In this document: piece by piece, positions 55,020-62,363 of the stretch
Layout: every line of letters begins with the position of its first letter
Position numbering within the stretch: the first letter of the stretch is position 1
DNA from: Paludisphaera mucosa
GTDB lineage: Bacteria > Planctomycetota > Planctomycetia > Isosphaerales > Isosphaeraceae
Assembly: GCF_029589435.1 (NCBI RefSeq)
Contig: NZ_JARRAG010000002.1
Location: 62,001-126,000 of the forward strand
DNA length: 64,000 bases
Direction: 5' to 3'
Notes under the pieces: generated by a model
What the model saw: only the letters and a program-made list of their open reading frames with translations
Databases searched by the model: none
What the model was told of the DNA's origin: nothing
Made by a program: the position numbers and the translations under genes

Positions 55020-56387
55020 ATGTTCATGCGAACGGCCTTGATCGGGTTGATGCTCGCGGCGGCGTCGGGCTGCGGCCGCGCGCCGGACGCCGCCGCCCCC
55101 CCGCCGGCGGCCCCGAACGTCGTCGCCGCCCCGCCCCCCCCGACGGCCGGCGGCGACGACGAGGATCGCACCGAGCGTCGCCTGCGCGAGGAGGCGGAGG
55201 GCTGGGACGACGCGATCCTCGCGCGCGAGGTCGAGACCTTCGTCTTCGACGGCGGGTCGGACGAGAAGGTGCTGAAGCAGCTCGGCGCGCGCGTCCACGC
55301 GGCCGCCCTGGAGATCCTCGGCGACGCGGCCGACGCGGGCGCCCAGCCGTTCCGACGCGTCTGCCGCCTGTTCGGCGACGCCCCGCCGGCGTCGGTCGTG
55401 GATCCGCTGGCCCGCTACGCCGAGTCCCCCGTCGCCGAGATCCGCGAGGAAGCGGCCTTCGTCCTGGGCCGCGCCGGCCTCCCCGAGGCCGTCGCCCCGC
55501 TGAAGAAGATCCTCGGCGGGGCCGACCGCGAGGCCGCCGAGCAGGCGCTGCTGGGGCTCCAGATGGCGCTCCGCGACGGCCGCCCGGGGCTCGACATCCG
55601 GCCCAGCCTGTACGAGGACGTCCGGAAGCTGGTCGAGGCCGGGTCCTGCGACGCCTACGCCGCCGACGTGCTGGTGCGCCTGGATCGCGACCGCGCCGCC
55701 GCCTACCTGCTCTCCGACGATTACTGGAAGGCGCGGCCGTCCTCGTTCCCCCGGGCCCTCCACGCCCTCGCCGACGTCCAGATCCCCGCGCCCGTCGAAC
55801 GCGTCCGCCCGCTGATCGCCGAGCTGGAGAAGGCCGACCCCAAGGAGCCGGTCCGGGCCGCGCTCGATGGGGCCTACCGTCTGCTCGGCCAGGCCCGGGT
55901 CCCCGAGGACCGCGAGTTCCTCGAAGCCCGCACGGCCGGGGGCGACGGCGCGGCCGCGATGAAGGGCCTGCTCGCCTTCCACGATCTGGAGGGCTTCGAC
56001 GACCGCCTGTGGGAGACCGACTCCTCGACCTGGAACGGCTCGCAGAAGCTCGCCGCGGCCGTCCTGATGCTCGACATGGAGGTCCTCAACGGCGGCTTCG
56101 ACCAGTACTTCGTCAACTCCAGCGGCGACCGCTGGAAGGAGGCCGTCGAGGGCCTCCGCGAGATGGGCTCCGTGGAACTCGCCGGCCTGCTGAACGAGGC
56201 CGTCGCCCGCTTCGGCGCGACGCCGCCGTCGGCCGATCGCGCGACCCGGCTCGACCAGCTCGACGCGATCGCCAGGGCCGACGCCGACGCCTTCGACCCG
56301 ATCGACGACCGCTGGTACGAGTCCAAGGAGAGCGTCGACGTCCTGACGGGCCGGTTTGTAATCGCCCACGCCGCGGATTTTCGATGA
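55020..56387 (+). CDS. HEAT-repeat lipoprotein with C-terminal DUF4375 domain
   Basis: A 455-residue protein with a lipobox leader (LMLAAASGC, Cys18) and a Pro/Ala tether. Residues ~60-310 are alpha-helical repeats of HEAT type (VVDPLARYAESPVAEIREEAAFVLGR-like units, partly quoted). The last ~140 residues match DUF4375/DMP19: LAAAVLMLDMEVLNGGF, DQYFVNSSGD and LREMGSVELAGLL. This combination is seen directly. The DUF4375 domain is usually cytoplasmic, so placing it on a lipoprotein is unusual. The function is unknown. Confidence 0.75.
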   Translation: MFMRTALIGLMLAAASGCGRAPDAAAPPPAAPNVVAAPPPPTAGGDDEDRTERRLREEAEGWDDAILAREVETFVFDGGSDEKVLKQLGARVHAAALEILGDAADAGAQPFRRVCRLFGDAPPASVVDPLARYAESPVAEIREEAAFVLGRAGLPEAVAPLKKILGGADREAAEQALLGLQMALRDGRPGLDIRPSLYEDVRKLVEAGSCDAYAADVLVRLDRDRAAAYLLSDDYWKARPSSFPRALHALADVQIPAPVERVRPLIAELEKADPKEPVRAALDGAYRLLGQARVPEDREFLEARTAGGDGAAAMKGLLAFHDLEGFDDRLWETDSSTWNGSQKLAAAVLMLDMEVLNGGFDQYFVNSSGDRWKEAVEGLREMGSVELAGLLNEAVARFGATPPSADRATRLDQLDAIARADADAFDPIDDRWYESKESVDVLTGRFVIAHAADFR

Positions 56388-56444
56388 GCGTCGCCCGTCG
56401 CGATTCGCCCGTTACGTCGTATAGTAATGCGCAGTCGGCCGCGA

Positions 56445-56516
56445 GGGGCTCGGACGGGCCATCTCAGGCTGGAGCCTAACCAACCGCCCGACGGCCCCGG
56501 AAATCAACATTTTTTT
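56445..56516 (+). terminator. Branched stem-loop ending in seven T residues
   Basis: In the 388-bp gap 56388-56775, GGGGC (56445-56449) can pair with GCCCC (56494-56498), and CGGGC (56455-56459) with GCCCG (56486-56490). The loop holds an inner hairpin AGGCT-GG-AGCCT. T7 follows at 56510-56516. It may terminate transcription from 55020-56387. A TATAGT hexamer at 56420-56425 also allows a short separate RNA. The rest of the gap holds only the promoter at 56668. Confidence 0.4.
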
Positions 56517-56667
56517 GAGCGAACGGACCCAATTTCGACGGCCGCGCGCGGTCTGCAACGGCCAATTTGATAAGCCTTTAGGCGGACGACGCCTCGGCCG
56601 GGGCGGTCCGAGCGGACCCGAACGGAGCCGGCCCGCGGCAAAGGCGGCGGGTCCGAATTCCAGCGGA

Positions 56668-56696
56668 TTGACACGCTCGTGCGGGCGTCGGATAGT
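56668..56696 (+). promoter_or_regulatory. Sigma-70-type promoter of the ExbB/ExbD module
   Basis: A perfect TTGACA (56668-56673) is followed after 17 bases by GATAGT (56691-56696), four of six -10 positions. The start codon of the ExbB-like gene is about 80 bases downstream. This is the closest match to a consensus promoter in the window. Confidence 0.62.
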
Positions 56697-56775
56697 GAAT
56701 CACGGGTCGACGGTCGGCGCAGGTCACGTCGGAAATCTTCGGCATTCCTGGGCGAGTCAGGCGAGGGGGCGGCAC

Positions 56776-57696
56776 ATGCGTCTGCGACAGGGGATCCGCC
56801 GGACGGGCGGGGCTTGGCTGGCGTTCTCGGCGGCGACGGCCTTGCTGGCCTGGCTGGCGGCCGGAGGCGCGGCGCGGCTCTCGGCCCAGGAGCCGGCGAA
56901 GGAAACGGCCCCCCCGGCCGCGGAAGCCCCGGCCCCCGCGCCGGCCCAGCCCGAAGCGGCCGCTCCGCCCGCGGACGGCAAGGCCGAGGAGCCCGCCAGG
57001 GCCGAAGGTGCCGCGACGCCCGCCGCAGAAGGGACCGCCCCGGCCGCGCCCGAGAACATGCTGCAGTGGGCCATCCGCGCCTCGGGGCCGATCGGCGTCT
57101 TCCTCGTCTTCCTGTCGGTCTACTTCACCGCCCTGGTCATCCGCCTGTTCATCGAGTACCGCGTGACCGAGGCCGTGCCGCCTCCGCTGGTCGAGAAGCT
57201 CGAGGCGGCGATCCGCGACAAGAAGTTCCAGGAGGCGTACGACCTCTGCCGCGACAACGACTCGTTCCTGGCCCGGCTGGTGCGGACCGGGATCGCCAAC
57301 CTCCCCAACGGCCGCGCCGAGGCCAAGGAGGCGATGGCCACGACGTCGGCCGAGATCGTCACCGAACTGGAGATGAAGATCAGCTACCTGGCCACGATCG
57401 GCACGCTCGGCCCGATGATCGGGCTGGTGGGCACGGTCTGGGGCATGATCGAGAGCTTCCGCGAGATCGCCACCGCCGCCGGCGCCCAGCCCCGGCCCGA
57501 CAAGGTGGCCGCCGGCATCTCGACGGCCCTGTTCATCACGCTCGAGGGCGTCTCGCTGTCGGTGCCGGCGATCTTCTTCTTCGCCTTCTTCCGCAACCGG
57601 GTCGCCGCGATGACCATCGAGGCCAACCGCGTCGCCGACCGCACCATCAACTCGCTGGTGACGGCCGCCAAGACCACCTCCAAGCCCACGGCCTGA
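56776..57696 (+). CDS. MotA/TolQ/ExbB proton-channel protein
   Basis: A 306-residue inner-membrane protein. It has a long N-terminal part with a signal-like hydrophobic segment (~15-35) and an Ala/Pro/Glu-rich linker (~40-92). The ExbB/TolQ core follows, with TM helices near 102-124, 218-240 and 257-280. SYLATIGTLGPMIGLVGTVWGMI is the conserved pore-lining region, and EGVSLSVPAIFFF the third helix. It should form a pentamer around ExbD dimers to use proton motive force. GAGGGGG precedes the ATG. Two ExbD-like genes follow; no TonB or TolA is adjacent. Confidence 0.9.
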   Translation: MRLRQGIRRTGGAWLAFSAATALLAWLAAGGAARLSAQEPAKETAPPAAEAPAPAPAQPEAAAPPADGKAEEPARAEGAATPAAEGTAPAAPENMLQWAIRASGPIGVFLVFLSVYFTALVIRLFIEYRVTEAVPPPLVEKLEAAIRDKKFQEAYDLCRDNDSFLARLVRTGIANLPNGRAEAKEAMATTSAEIVTELEMKISYLATIGTLGPMIGLVGTVWGMIESFREIATAAGAQPRPDKVAAGISTALFITLEGVSLSVPAIFFFAFFRNRVAAMTIEANRVADRTINSLVTAAKTTSKPTA

Positions 57697-57737
57697 ACGC
57701 CGGTCGAGCCGAGCCCGAAGCCCGGAGGGACGCCACG

Positions 57738-58211
57738 ATGAGCGGGGGAGTGATCTCCAAGGAGAAAGCGGAGCCGAACCTCACGCCGCTGCTGGACATC
57801 GTGTTCCAGCTGATCACCTTCTTCATGCTCGTCATCAACTTCGCCAGCGACAACTACGACCAGCGCGTCAACCTCCCCGACGCCGGCTCCGCCCGGCCGG
57901 TGGAGGACGACGCGCGGATCTCCGAGGACCGCCTGGTCCTCAACGTCGACTCCGAGGGCCGGCTGCTCCACGGCGACGAGGCGCAGGGGATCGACGCGGC
58001 CGTTCAGACGATCCGACACCAGGCCGACCTGGTGAAGCTGGGCCTCAAGGCGTCGGGCGTCAAGTTCGACGCGGCCACGGGCTCGCTCCCCACGACCATC
58101 ATCCTCCGCGCCGACAAGGAGACCTCCTTCGGCGCCGTCCTGGGGATCATCAAGGCGTGCCAGGCCCAGGGCTTCCGCAAGTTCGCCCTCAAGGCCATGA
58201 TCCGCAGCTGA
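57738..58211 (+). CDS. ExbD/TolR-family protein, first copy
   Basis: A 157-residue protein with a short cytoplasmic N-terminus, one transmembrane helix (~18-37, LLDIVFQLITFFMLVI) and a periplasmic domain. The membrane Asp, D20 in NLTPLLDIVFQL, is the proton-carrying residue of the family. The C-terminal domain (TIILRADKETSFGAVLGII) is the TolR/ExbD fold. It lies 41 bp after the ExbB gene. A second ExbD follows, so the channel may contain an ExbD heterodimer. Confidence 0.9.
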   Translation: MSGGVISKEKAEPNLTPLLDIVFQLITFFMLVINFASDNYDQRVNLPDAGSARPVEDDARISEDRLVLNVDSEGRLLHGDEAQGIDAAVQTIRHQADLVKLGLKASGVKFDAATGSLPTTIILRADKETSFGAVLGIIKACQAQGFRKFALKAMIRS

Positions 58212-58261
58212 TTAAACAGGTCGGAATCCGTCGATCGATCGTTCAAGCAGGGGGGCCGGCC

Positions 58262-58768
58262 GTGGCGCGTCGAGGCGGTGGGATCGAGATGGACGGGCCC
58301 GACGTGCCGGTCGCGCCGATGCTCGACATGGCGTTCCAGCTCCTGACGTTCTTCGTCCTGACCTACCGCGCCGCGCCGGTGGAGGGGCAGTTCGTGATGA
58401 ACCTGCTCCCCGCCCAGCCCGCGACCTCGATGGCCGCGGCCCCCGCCGAGGCGTCGGCCGCCAACGACCTGCCGGCCACCCTGCGGACCCTGCCCGTCGT
58501 CCTGAGGGCCGACGACGCCGGCCGATTGGCGCAGGTCAGCATCGCCGAGGTCGACGTCTCGAACGACCCGAAGGCCCTGGAGCAGGAGCTCGACCGCCAC
58601 TTCCTGGACCCCGACGCCCCCTTCGACCAGACCCTCATCAAGGTCGACCCCAACCTGCGCTACGCCGAGCTGATGACGATCATCGACGCCTTCACCAACG
58701 CGTTCGTCAAGGCGAAGAAGGAGCCCAAGCTGAGCTTCGACGAGCTGCGGGGCGACGACGGAGGCTGA
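58262..58768 (+). CDS. ExbD/TolR-family protein, second copy
   Basis: A 168-residue divergent ExbD (GTG start with a G-rich ribosome-binding site). The membrane Asp is kept as D22 in PMLDMAFQLLTFF. The periplasmic part differs from the first copy: it has an Ala-rich linker (~50-68) and a C-terminal YAELMTIIDAFTNAF instead of the usual ending. It lies 50 bp after the first copy and 6 bp before the next gene, so four genes are co-transcribed. Two unlike ExbDs with one ExbB suggest an asymmetric pair inside the pentamer. Confidence 0.82.
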   Translation: MARRGGGIEMDGPDVPVAPMLDMAFQLLTFFVLTYRAAPVEGQFVMNLLPAQPATSMAAAPAEASAANDLPATLRTLPVVLRADDAGRLAQVSIAEVDVSNDPKALEQELDRHFLDPDAPFDQTLIKVDPNLRYAELMTIIDAFTNAFVKAKKEPKLSFDELRGDDGG

Positions 58769-58774
58769 GCCGCC

Positions 58775-59647
58775 ATGGCCATGGATCGACCGAGCCCGTT
58801 CTTCCGCGGGTCGGAGCTGCCCCGCCTGGCCCTGCTGGCGGCCGTGGCGCTCGCCGGCTGGGGCGCCGTCTGGTACTTCGCCAACCGGCCCCCCGGCCCC
58901 GCCCCCGAGCCCCCGCTCCGTGCCGGGGCCCCGCCCGTCGCCGTCGAGCCCGACCGCTCCGAAGTCTTCGAGACCGTGACCGACCGCACGCCGATGACGT
59001 TCCGCGACAACGCCGCCTACGCCTACCTGCTGGAGAAGGCCCGCGCCCATTCCCCGACCGAACTCGCCGCCCAGGCCCGCCGCGACGTCTTCCTGACCCA
59101 CCTGTGGGAGCGGCCCGAGCACTACCGCGGCGTCCCCGTCCACATCCAGGGCGCGGCGCTCCGGGTGGCCCGGTTCGAGTCCAAACTCAGCAAGACCGGC
59201 TGGCTCTACGAGGCCTGGGTCGTCACCCCCGACGCGCGCCGCTATCCCTACGACTGCGTCTTCGAGCAGCCCCCGGACGGGTTCCCGATCGGCACCGAGA
59301 TCAACGAGCGGGTGGCCTTCAACGGCTACTTCCTCAAGGTCATGAAGTACCAGGCCGCCGACGTCGCCCGGGGCGCGCCGGTGCTCGTGGGCAAGCTCGG
59401 CTGGGAGCCCCGCCCCGCCGACTCGCCCGTCAAGGAGTCGAACAAGGTCCTCTACTGGTCGATGGTCGTCGTCGGCGTCCTGTTCCTCGTCTCCCTGGCG
59501 CGCTGGGTCTCCCAACTCCTGCACTACCTCACCTTCCCCCGCCGCAACGGCACGCCCTCGCGCACCTTCCCCGACGAGATCCCGCCCGACGACCTGCAAG
59601 CCTGGGTCGAGTCGCAAGGCGACGACGAGGACGCGGCGCCGCCGTGA
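58775..59647 (+). CDS. Two-helix membrane protein of the ExbB/ExbD module
   Basis: A 290-residue protein of unknown function. TM1 is at about 17-37 (ALLAAVALAGWGAVWYF) and TM2 at about 228-250 (MVVVGVLFLVSLARWV). Between them is a ~170-residue domain expected in the periplasm (HYRGVPVHIQGAALRV, WVVTPDARRYPYDCVFEQ). The C-terminus is cytoplasmic and acidic. It follows the second ExbD by 6 bp. It has no TonB/TolA-like extended Pro region; it may be a novel force-transducing or load-bearing partner, but this is inference. Confidence 0.62.
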   Translation: MAMDRPSPFFRGSELPRLALLAAVALAGWGAVWYFANRPPGPAPEPPLRAGAPPVAVEPDRSEVFETVTDRTPMTFRDNAAYAYLLEKARAHSPTELAAQARRDVFLTHLWERPEHYRGVPVHIQGAALRVARFESKLSKTGWLYEAWVVTPDARRYPYDCVFEQPPDGFPIGTEINERVAFNGYFLKVMKYQAADVARGAPVLVGKLGWEPRPADSPVKESNKVLYWSMVVVGVLFLVSLARWVSQLLHYLTFPRRNGTPSRTFPDEIPPDDLQAWVESQGDDEDAAPP

Positions 59648-59668
59648 TCCGGATCCCGATGAGACGCG

Positions 59669-59811
59669 TTTCTCCCGCCGGGAGAAGTTGACGCGCAGCG
59701 GTGGATGAGGGTCGACGGAGTTCGGAAGGCGTGACGGAACACAAAGGCGTCCTCGAAGCGCCATAACCCTCATCCGGCCGTTCCGGCCACCTTCTCCCGG
59801 GGGGAGAAGGG
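59669..59811. repeat. Palindromic intergenic element, copy B
   Basis: About 143 bp with a left hairpin TTCTCCC-GCC-GGGAGAA. An outer stem follows: GGATGAGGGT (59703-59712) pairs with ACCCTCATCC (59766-59775). Two right hairpins, GGCCG-TTC-CGGCC and TTCTCCC-GGG-GGGAGAA, complete it. It sits between convergent genes, where it could also act as a two-way terminator. It is homologous to copy A at 16166-16312, and differences in the right arm keep all stems. Confidence 0.82.
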
Positions 59812-59840
59812 ATGATTGCACCTGGTTGCCTTGATGCGTA

Positions 59841-60410
59841 TCAGTCGGCCTCGATGGCCAGCTTGAGGGTCAGCACGACCTTCCGGGGGTGCTTGGGATC
59901 CTTGGCGTCGGCCTCGAGTTCCTGGGTCTCGTAGCGGAGGAGGACGACGTCCTCGCCGGGCTTGGGGGCGACGGGCTTCTCGATCCGGGTCGTGGAGCCG
60001 GCGAAGGCCTTCCAGCCCCACCATAGGGCGTCCGGGGGCAGCGCGATCCCCGAGCCCCCGCGCGAGGCCTCGGAGTGGATGCGGAGCTGGAGGTCCGACG
60101 GGCGGAGGAAGAACAGGATCTTGCCCCGGTCCGCGCCCGGCGTCTTGTTGGCCTCCTTGACGAGCAGGATCTCCTTCTTGCTGACGGTCTTCTGGCCCAC
60201 CTCCTCGGCCTCCAGCCAGCACTTCGGGCGGCCCCCCTCGTACTCGAAGACCCACGCGCCGATGCCCAGGAAGTCGGCCAGGTCCTCGGCCGAGAGCGAG
60301 CTGCTGCGGACCGTCCCCGCGGGCCGGGGCTCCTCGGCGAGGGCCGGAACGGGCGTCGGGCAGAGCGTCGCGAAGACGAACGGGAGGGAGAGGACGAGAG
60401 CGCGTTTCAT
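59841..60410 (-). CDS. Secreted protein, unknown function
   Basis: A 189-residue protein with a signal peptide (ALVLSLPFVFATLCPTPVPALA, cleavage near residue 25). The mature domain is rich in beta strands (GAWVFEYEGG, KILFFLRPSDLQLRI, VVLLRYETQELE, VVLTLKLAIE), suggesting a compact beta-sandwich. No family is recognised. It is downstream of the small membrane protein gene and the GTPases on the minus strand, with a 40-bp gap. The 3' end faces repeat copy B. Confidence 0.6.
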   Translation of the reverse strand: MKRALVLSLPFVFATLCPTPVPALAEEPRPAGTVRSSSLSAEDLADFLGIGAWVFEYEGGRPKCWLEAEEVGQKTVSKKEILLVKEANKTPGADRGKILFFLRPSDLQLRIHSEASRGGSGIALPPDALWWGWKAFAGSTTRIEKPVAPKPGEDVVLLRYETQELEADAKDPKHPRKVVLTLKLAIEAD

Positions 60411-60450
60411 CGAGAGGGTCCTGGTAGGGTGACGGCCGGAGGGGCCGGGA

Positions 60451-60891
60451 TCATTCGGGGGTCTCGTCGACGGGCACGAGCACGTTGCGGCTCTGGAGCA
60501 GGCCGACGAGGCCGTCGAACCGCCAGCGGCCGTCTTCCTCGACGAGCTGGTAGACGAAGCCCGTGCGGTTCGTGGGGCAGATCCAGACGCCGGCGCCCTG
60601 CCGCCACGCCTGGAAATTCTTGCCGATGTAGCGCGGGAGGCCCACGATCCCCCCCTCGGCCGCCGGCCGGATCGGGTGCGAGGCCAGGTAGCGCGTGGTG
60701 TAGTAGGGCCGCGCGGCCTCGATCCGCGCCGGATCGGCCAGGTCGGGCCGGTTGGCGAGGGCGATCAGCTCGGAATAGGCCCGGACCGCCTGGCGCACGG
60801 GGCGGGTGGCGACGACCTCGAAGGCGAGGCCCCCGGCCAGCACGGCGACGCCGGCCGCGACGATCAGGACGTTGCGCGCCTTGGGGCTCAT
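60451..60891 (-). CDS. Small membrane-anchored protein of the GTPase cluster
   Basis: A 146-residue protein with one N-terminal helix (~8-28, VLIVAAGVAVLAGGLAFEVVA) and a soluble domain (YTTRYLASHP, GVWICPTNRTGFVYQLV, WRFDGLVGLL). The soluble part looks like an NTF2- or SnoaL-like small alpha/beta fold, but this is weak. Its ATG overlaps the upstream GTPase stop (ATGA), so the two are translationally coupled and probably act together. No family is recognised. Confidence 0.62.
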   Translation of the reverse strand: MSPKARNVLIVAAGVAVLAGGLAFEVVATRPVRQAVRAYSELIALANRPDLADPARIEAARPYYTTRYLASHPIRPAAEGGIVGLPRYIGKNFQAWRQGAGVWICPTNRTGFVYQLVEEDGRWRFDGLVGLLQSRNVLVPVDETPE

Positions 60892-62330
60892 CGCTTGAGC
60901 TGCGACTTCAGCTCGTCGCGGAGGCGATCGACGATCGAGTCGGCCTTGGCCTGGGCGAGGAGCTCCTGGACGACCGTCTTGACGCCGCGCGGGCCCCATT
61001 GCCCCCCCTGCCTCAGGTACGTGCCGGCGGCGCGGCCGATGACGTACGAGGCCGACGACGACGCCACGGCCTGCGTCAGCCCGATCGCCCCGTAGCCCAG
61101 GGCCGTCAGGGGCGCGGCCAGGCCGCCGGACATCACGGTCAGGCCCGCCATCGACGCCTTCACGCCGCTGCCGACGAGCCGGGTCGCCACCTGGATCAGG
61201 CCGGTCGCGCCCAGGGCCAGGCTCATGTCGCGGACCAGCCGGACGGCGGCCGACCGCGAGAGGGGGATGCCGTAGACCCGGCTGAGCGCCAGGATCATCG
61301 CCACGTCGACCGCGAGGCCCCCCGCCAGGTCGGCCACCGGGATCGGGTTGAGCGCGACGGCCGCCCCCTTCGCCAGCGAGTAGTTCCAGATCAGGCGGTT
61401 CGCGGCGTCCTCGCGGATCCGCACCTTGCGCTCGAGGATCTCGGCGTGGAGGTCGCCGGCGGTCAGCAGGGTGTTGAGCGCCACGAGCGCCTTGCCCTCG
61501 CGCTCCAGGACGTCGAGGATCCGCACCTTCAGGGGCTCGATCAGGGGGGCGGGGCGCTCCCACTCGGTCCGGGTCGCGCCGTCCGGGGTCCGTACCTTGA
61601 CCAGGACCGGGTCGGGCCGTGCGGCGCAGAGGACGACGTCCTCGGGGCGGACGAAGCCCTTCACGCGCTCGTCCTCCAGCATGGCGTGGATCGCGTCGCG
61701 GTCGGCGTCGGGGTAGCGGTCGACCTGGTTGAAGACGAGCAGGATCGGCTTCTTGTGGCGGCGAAGCTCGATCAGGGCGTCGATCTCGATCCGCTGCATA
61801 TCGCCCGAGACGACGAACAGGATCAGGTCGGCGCGACGGGCGGCGTCGCGGGCCTGGGCCTCGCGGACCTCGCCGCCGACCTCGTCGATGCCGGGGGTGT
61901 CGACCAGGATCAGGCGGGCCTCCGGGAACCCGCCGCCGCCCGATTCGGCCCACTCCTGGGTCGAACGCCGGACGGTCGTGCCGTGGGTCGCGCCGACCTC
62001 GAAAAGGTCGCGGCCGAGGAGGGCGTTGAGGACCGACGACTTGCCCCGGCTGACCATCCCGAAGGCGACGATCTCGACGGTCGTCTCGTCGAGCTTCACG
62101 GCCAGCTCGCGGAGCCGGGCCAGCTCCGGGGCCATCGCCTTCGCTTCCTCGGGCGTGAGCTGGAGGGCGTCGAGCGTGGCCTTCAGGCTGTCCCGGGCCC
62201 GCTCGACGGCGTCGGGCGAGGTCGTTCCGGCGGCGACGTCCGCGGCGTGCTGCAGGTCGTCGAGCAGCGGGCCGAGCGCCCCGGCCCCGGCGTCCTGATC
62301 GGGCTTCTGACCGCCCGGCGTCGTACCCAT
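60888..62330 (-). CDS. Era-like GTPase with C-terminal membrane-associated domain
   Basis: A 480-residue GTPase. G1 is GMVSRGKSS, G3 DTPGID and G4 N201-Q-V-D204 (Gln in place of the usual Lys). The C-terminal ~180 residues have a DUF697-like set of hydrophobic helices (NPIPVADLAGGLAVDVAMILALSRVYG, quoted in part). The N-terminal ~70 residues are helical. Its paralogue is encoded 33 bp upstream. The small membrane protein gene is coupled to its stop. Such proteins are usually linked to membrane stress or remodelling, but no function is proven. Confidence 0.82.
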   Translation of the reverse strand: MGTTPGGQKPDQDAGAGALGPLLDDLQHAADVAAGTTSPDAVERARDSLKATLDALQLTPEEAKAMAPELARLRELAVKLDETTVEIVAFGMVSRGKSSVLNALLGRDLFEVGATHGTTVRRSTQEWAESGGGGFPEARLILVDTPGIDEVGGEVREAQARDAARRADLILFVVSGDMQRIEIDALIELRRHKKPILLVFNQVDRYPDADRDAIHAMLEDERVKGFVRPEDVVLCAARPDPVLVKVRTPDGATRTEWERPAPLIEPLKVRILDVLEREGKALVALNTLLTAGDLHAEILERKVRIREDAANRLIWNYSLAKGAAVALNPIPVADLAGGLAVDVAMILALSRVYGIPLSRSAAVRLVRDMSLALGATGLIQVATRLVGSGVKASMAGLTVMSGGLAAPLTALGYGAIGLTQAVASSSASYVIGRAAGTYLRQGGQWGPRGVKTVVQELLAQAKADSIVDRLRDELKSQLKR

Positions 62331-62363
62331 TCGGAATATCCCTTCGACGTCGCGTCGGCTGCC

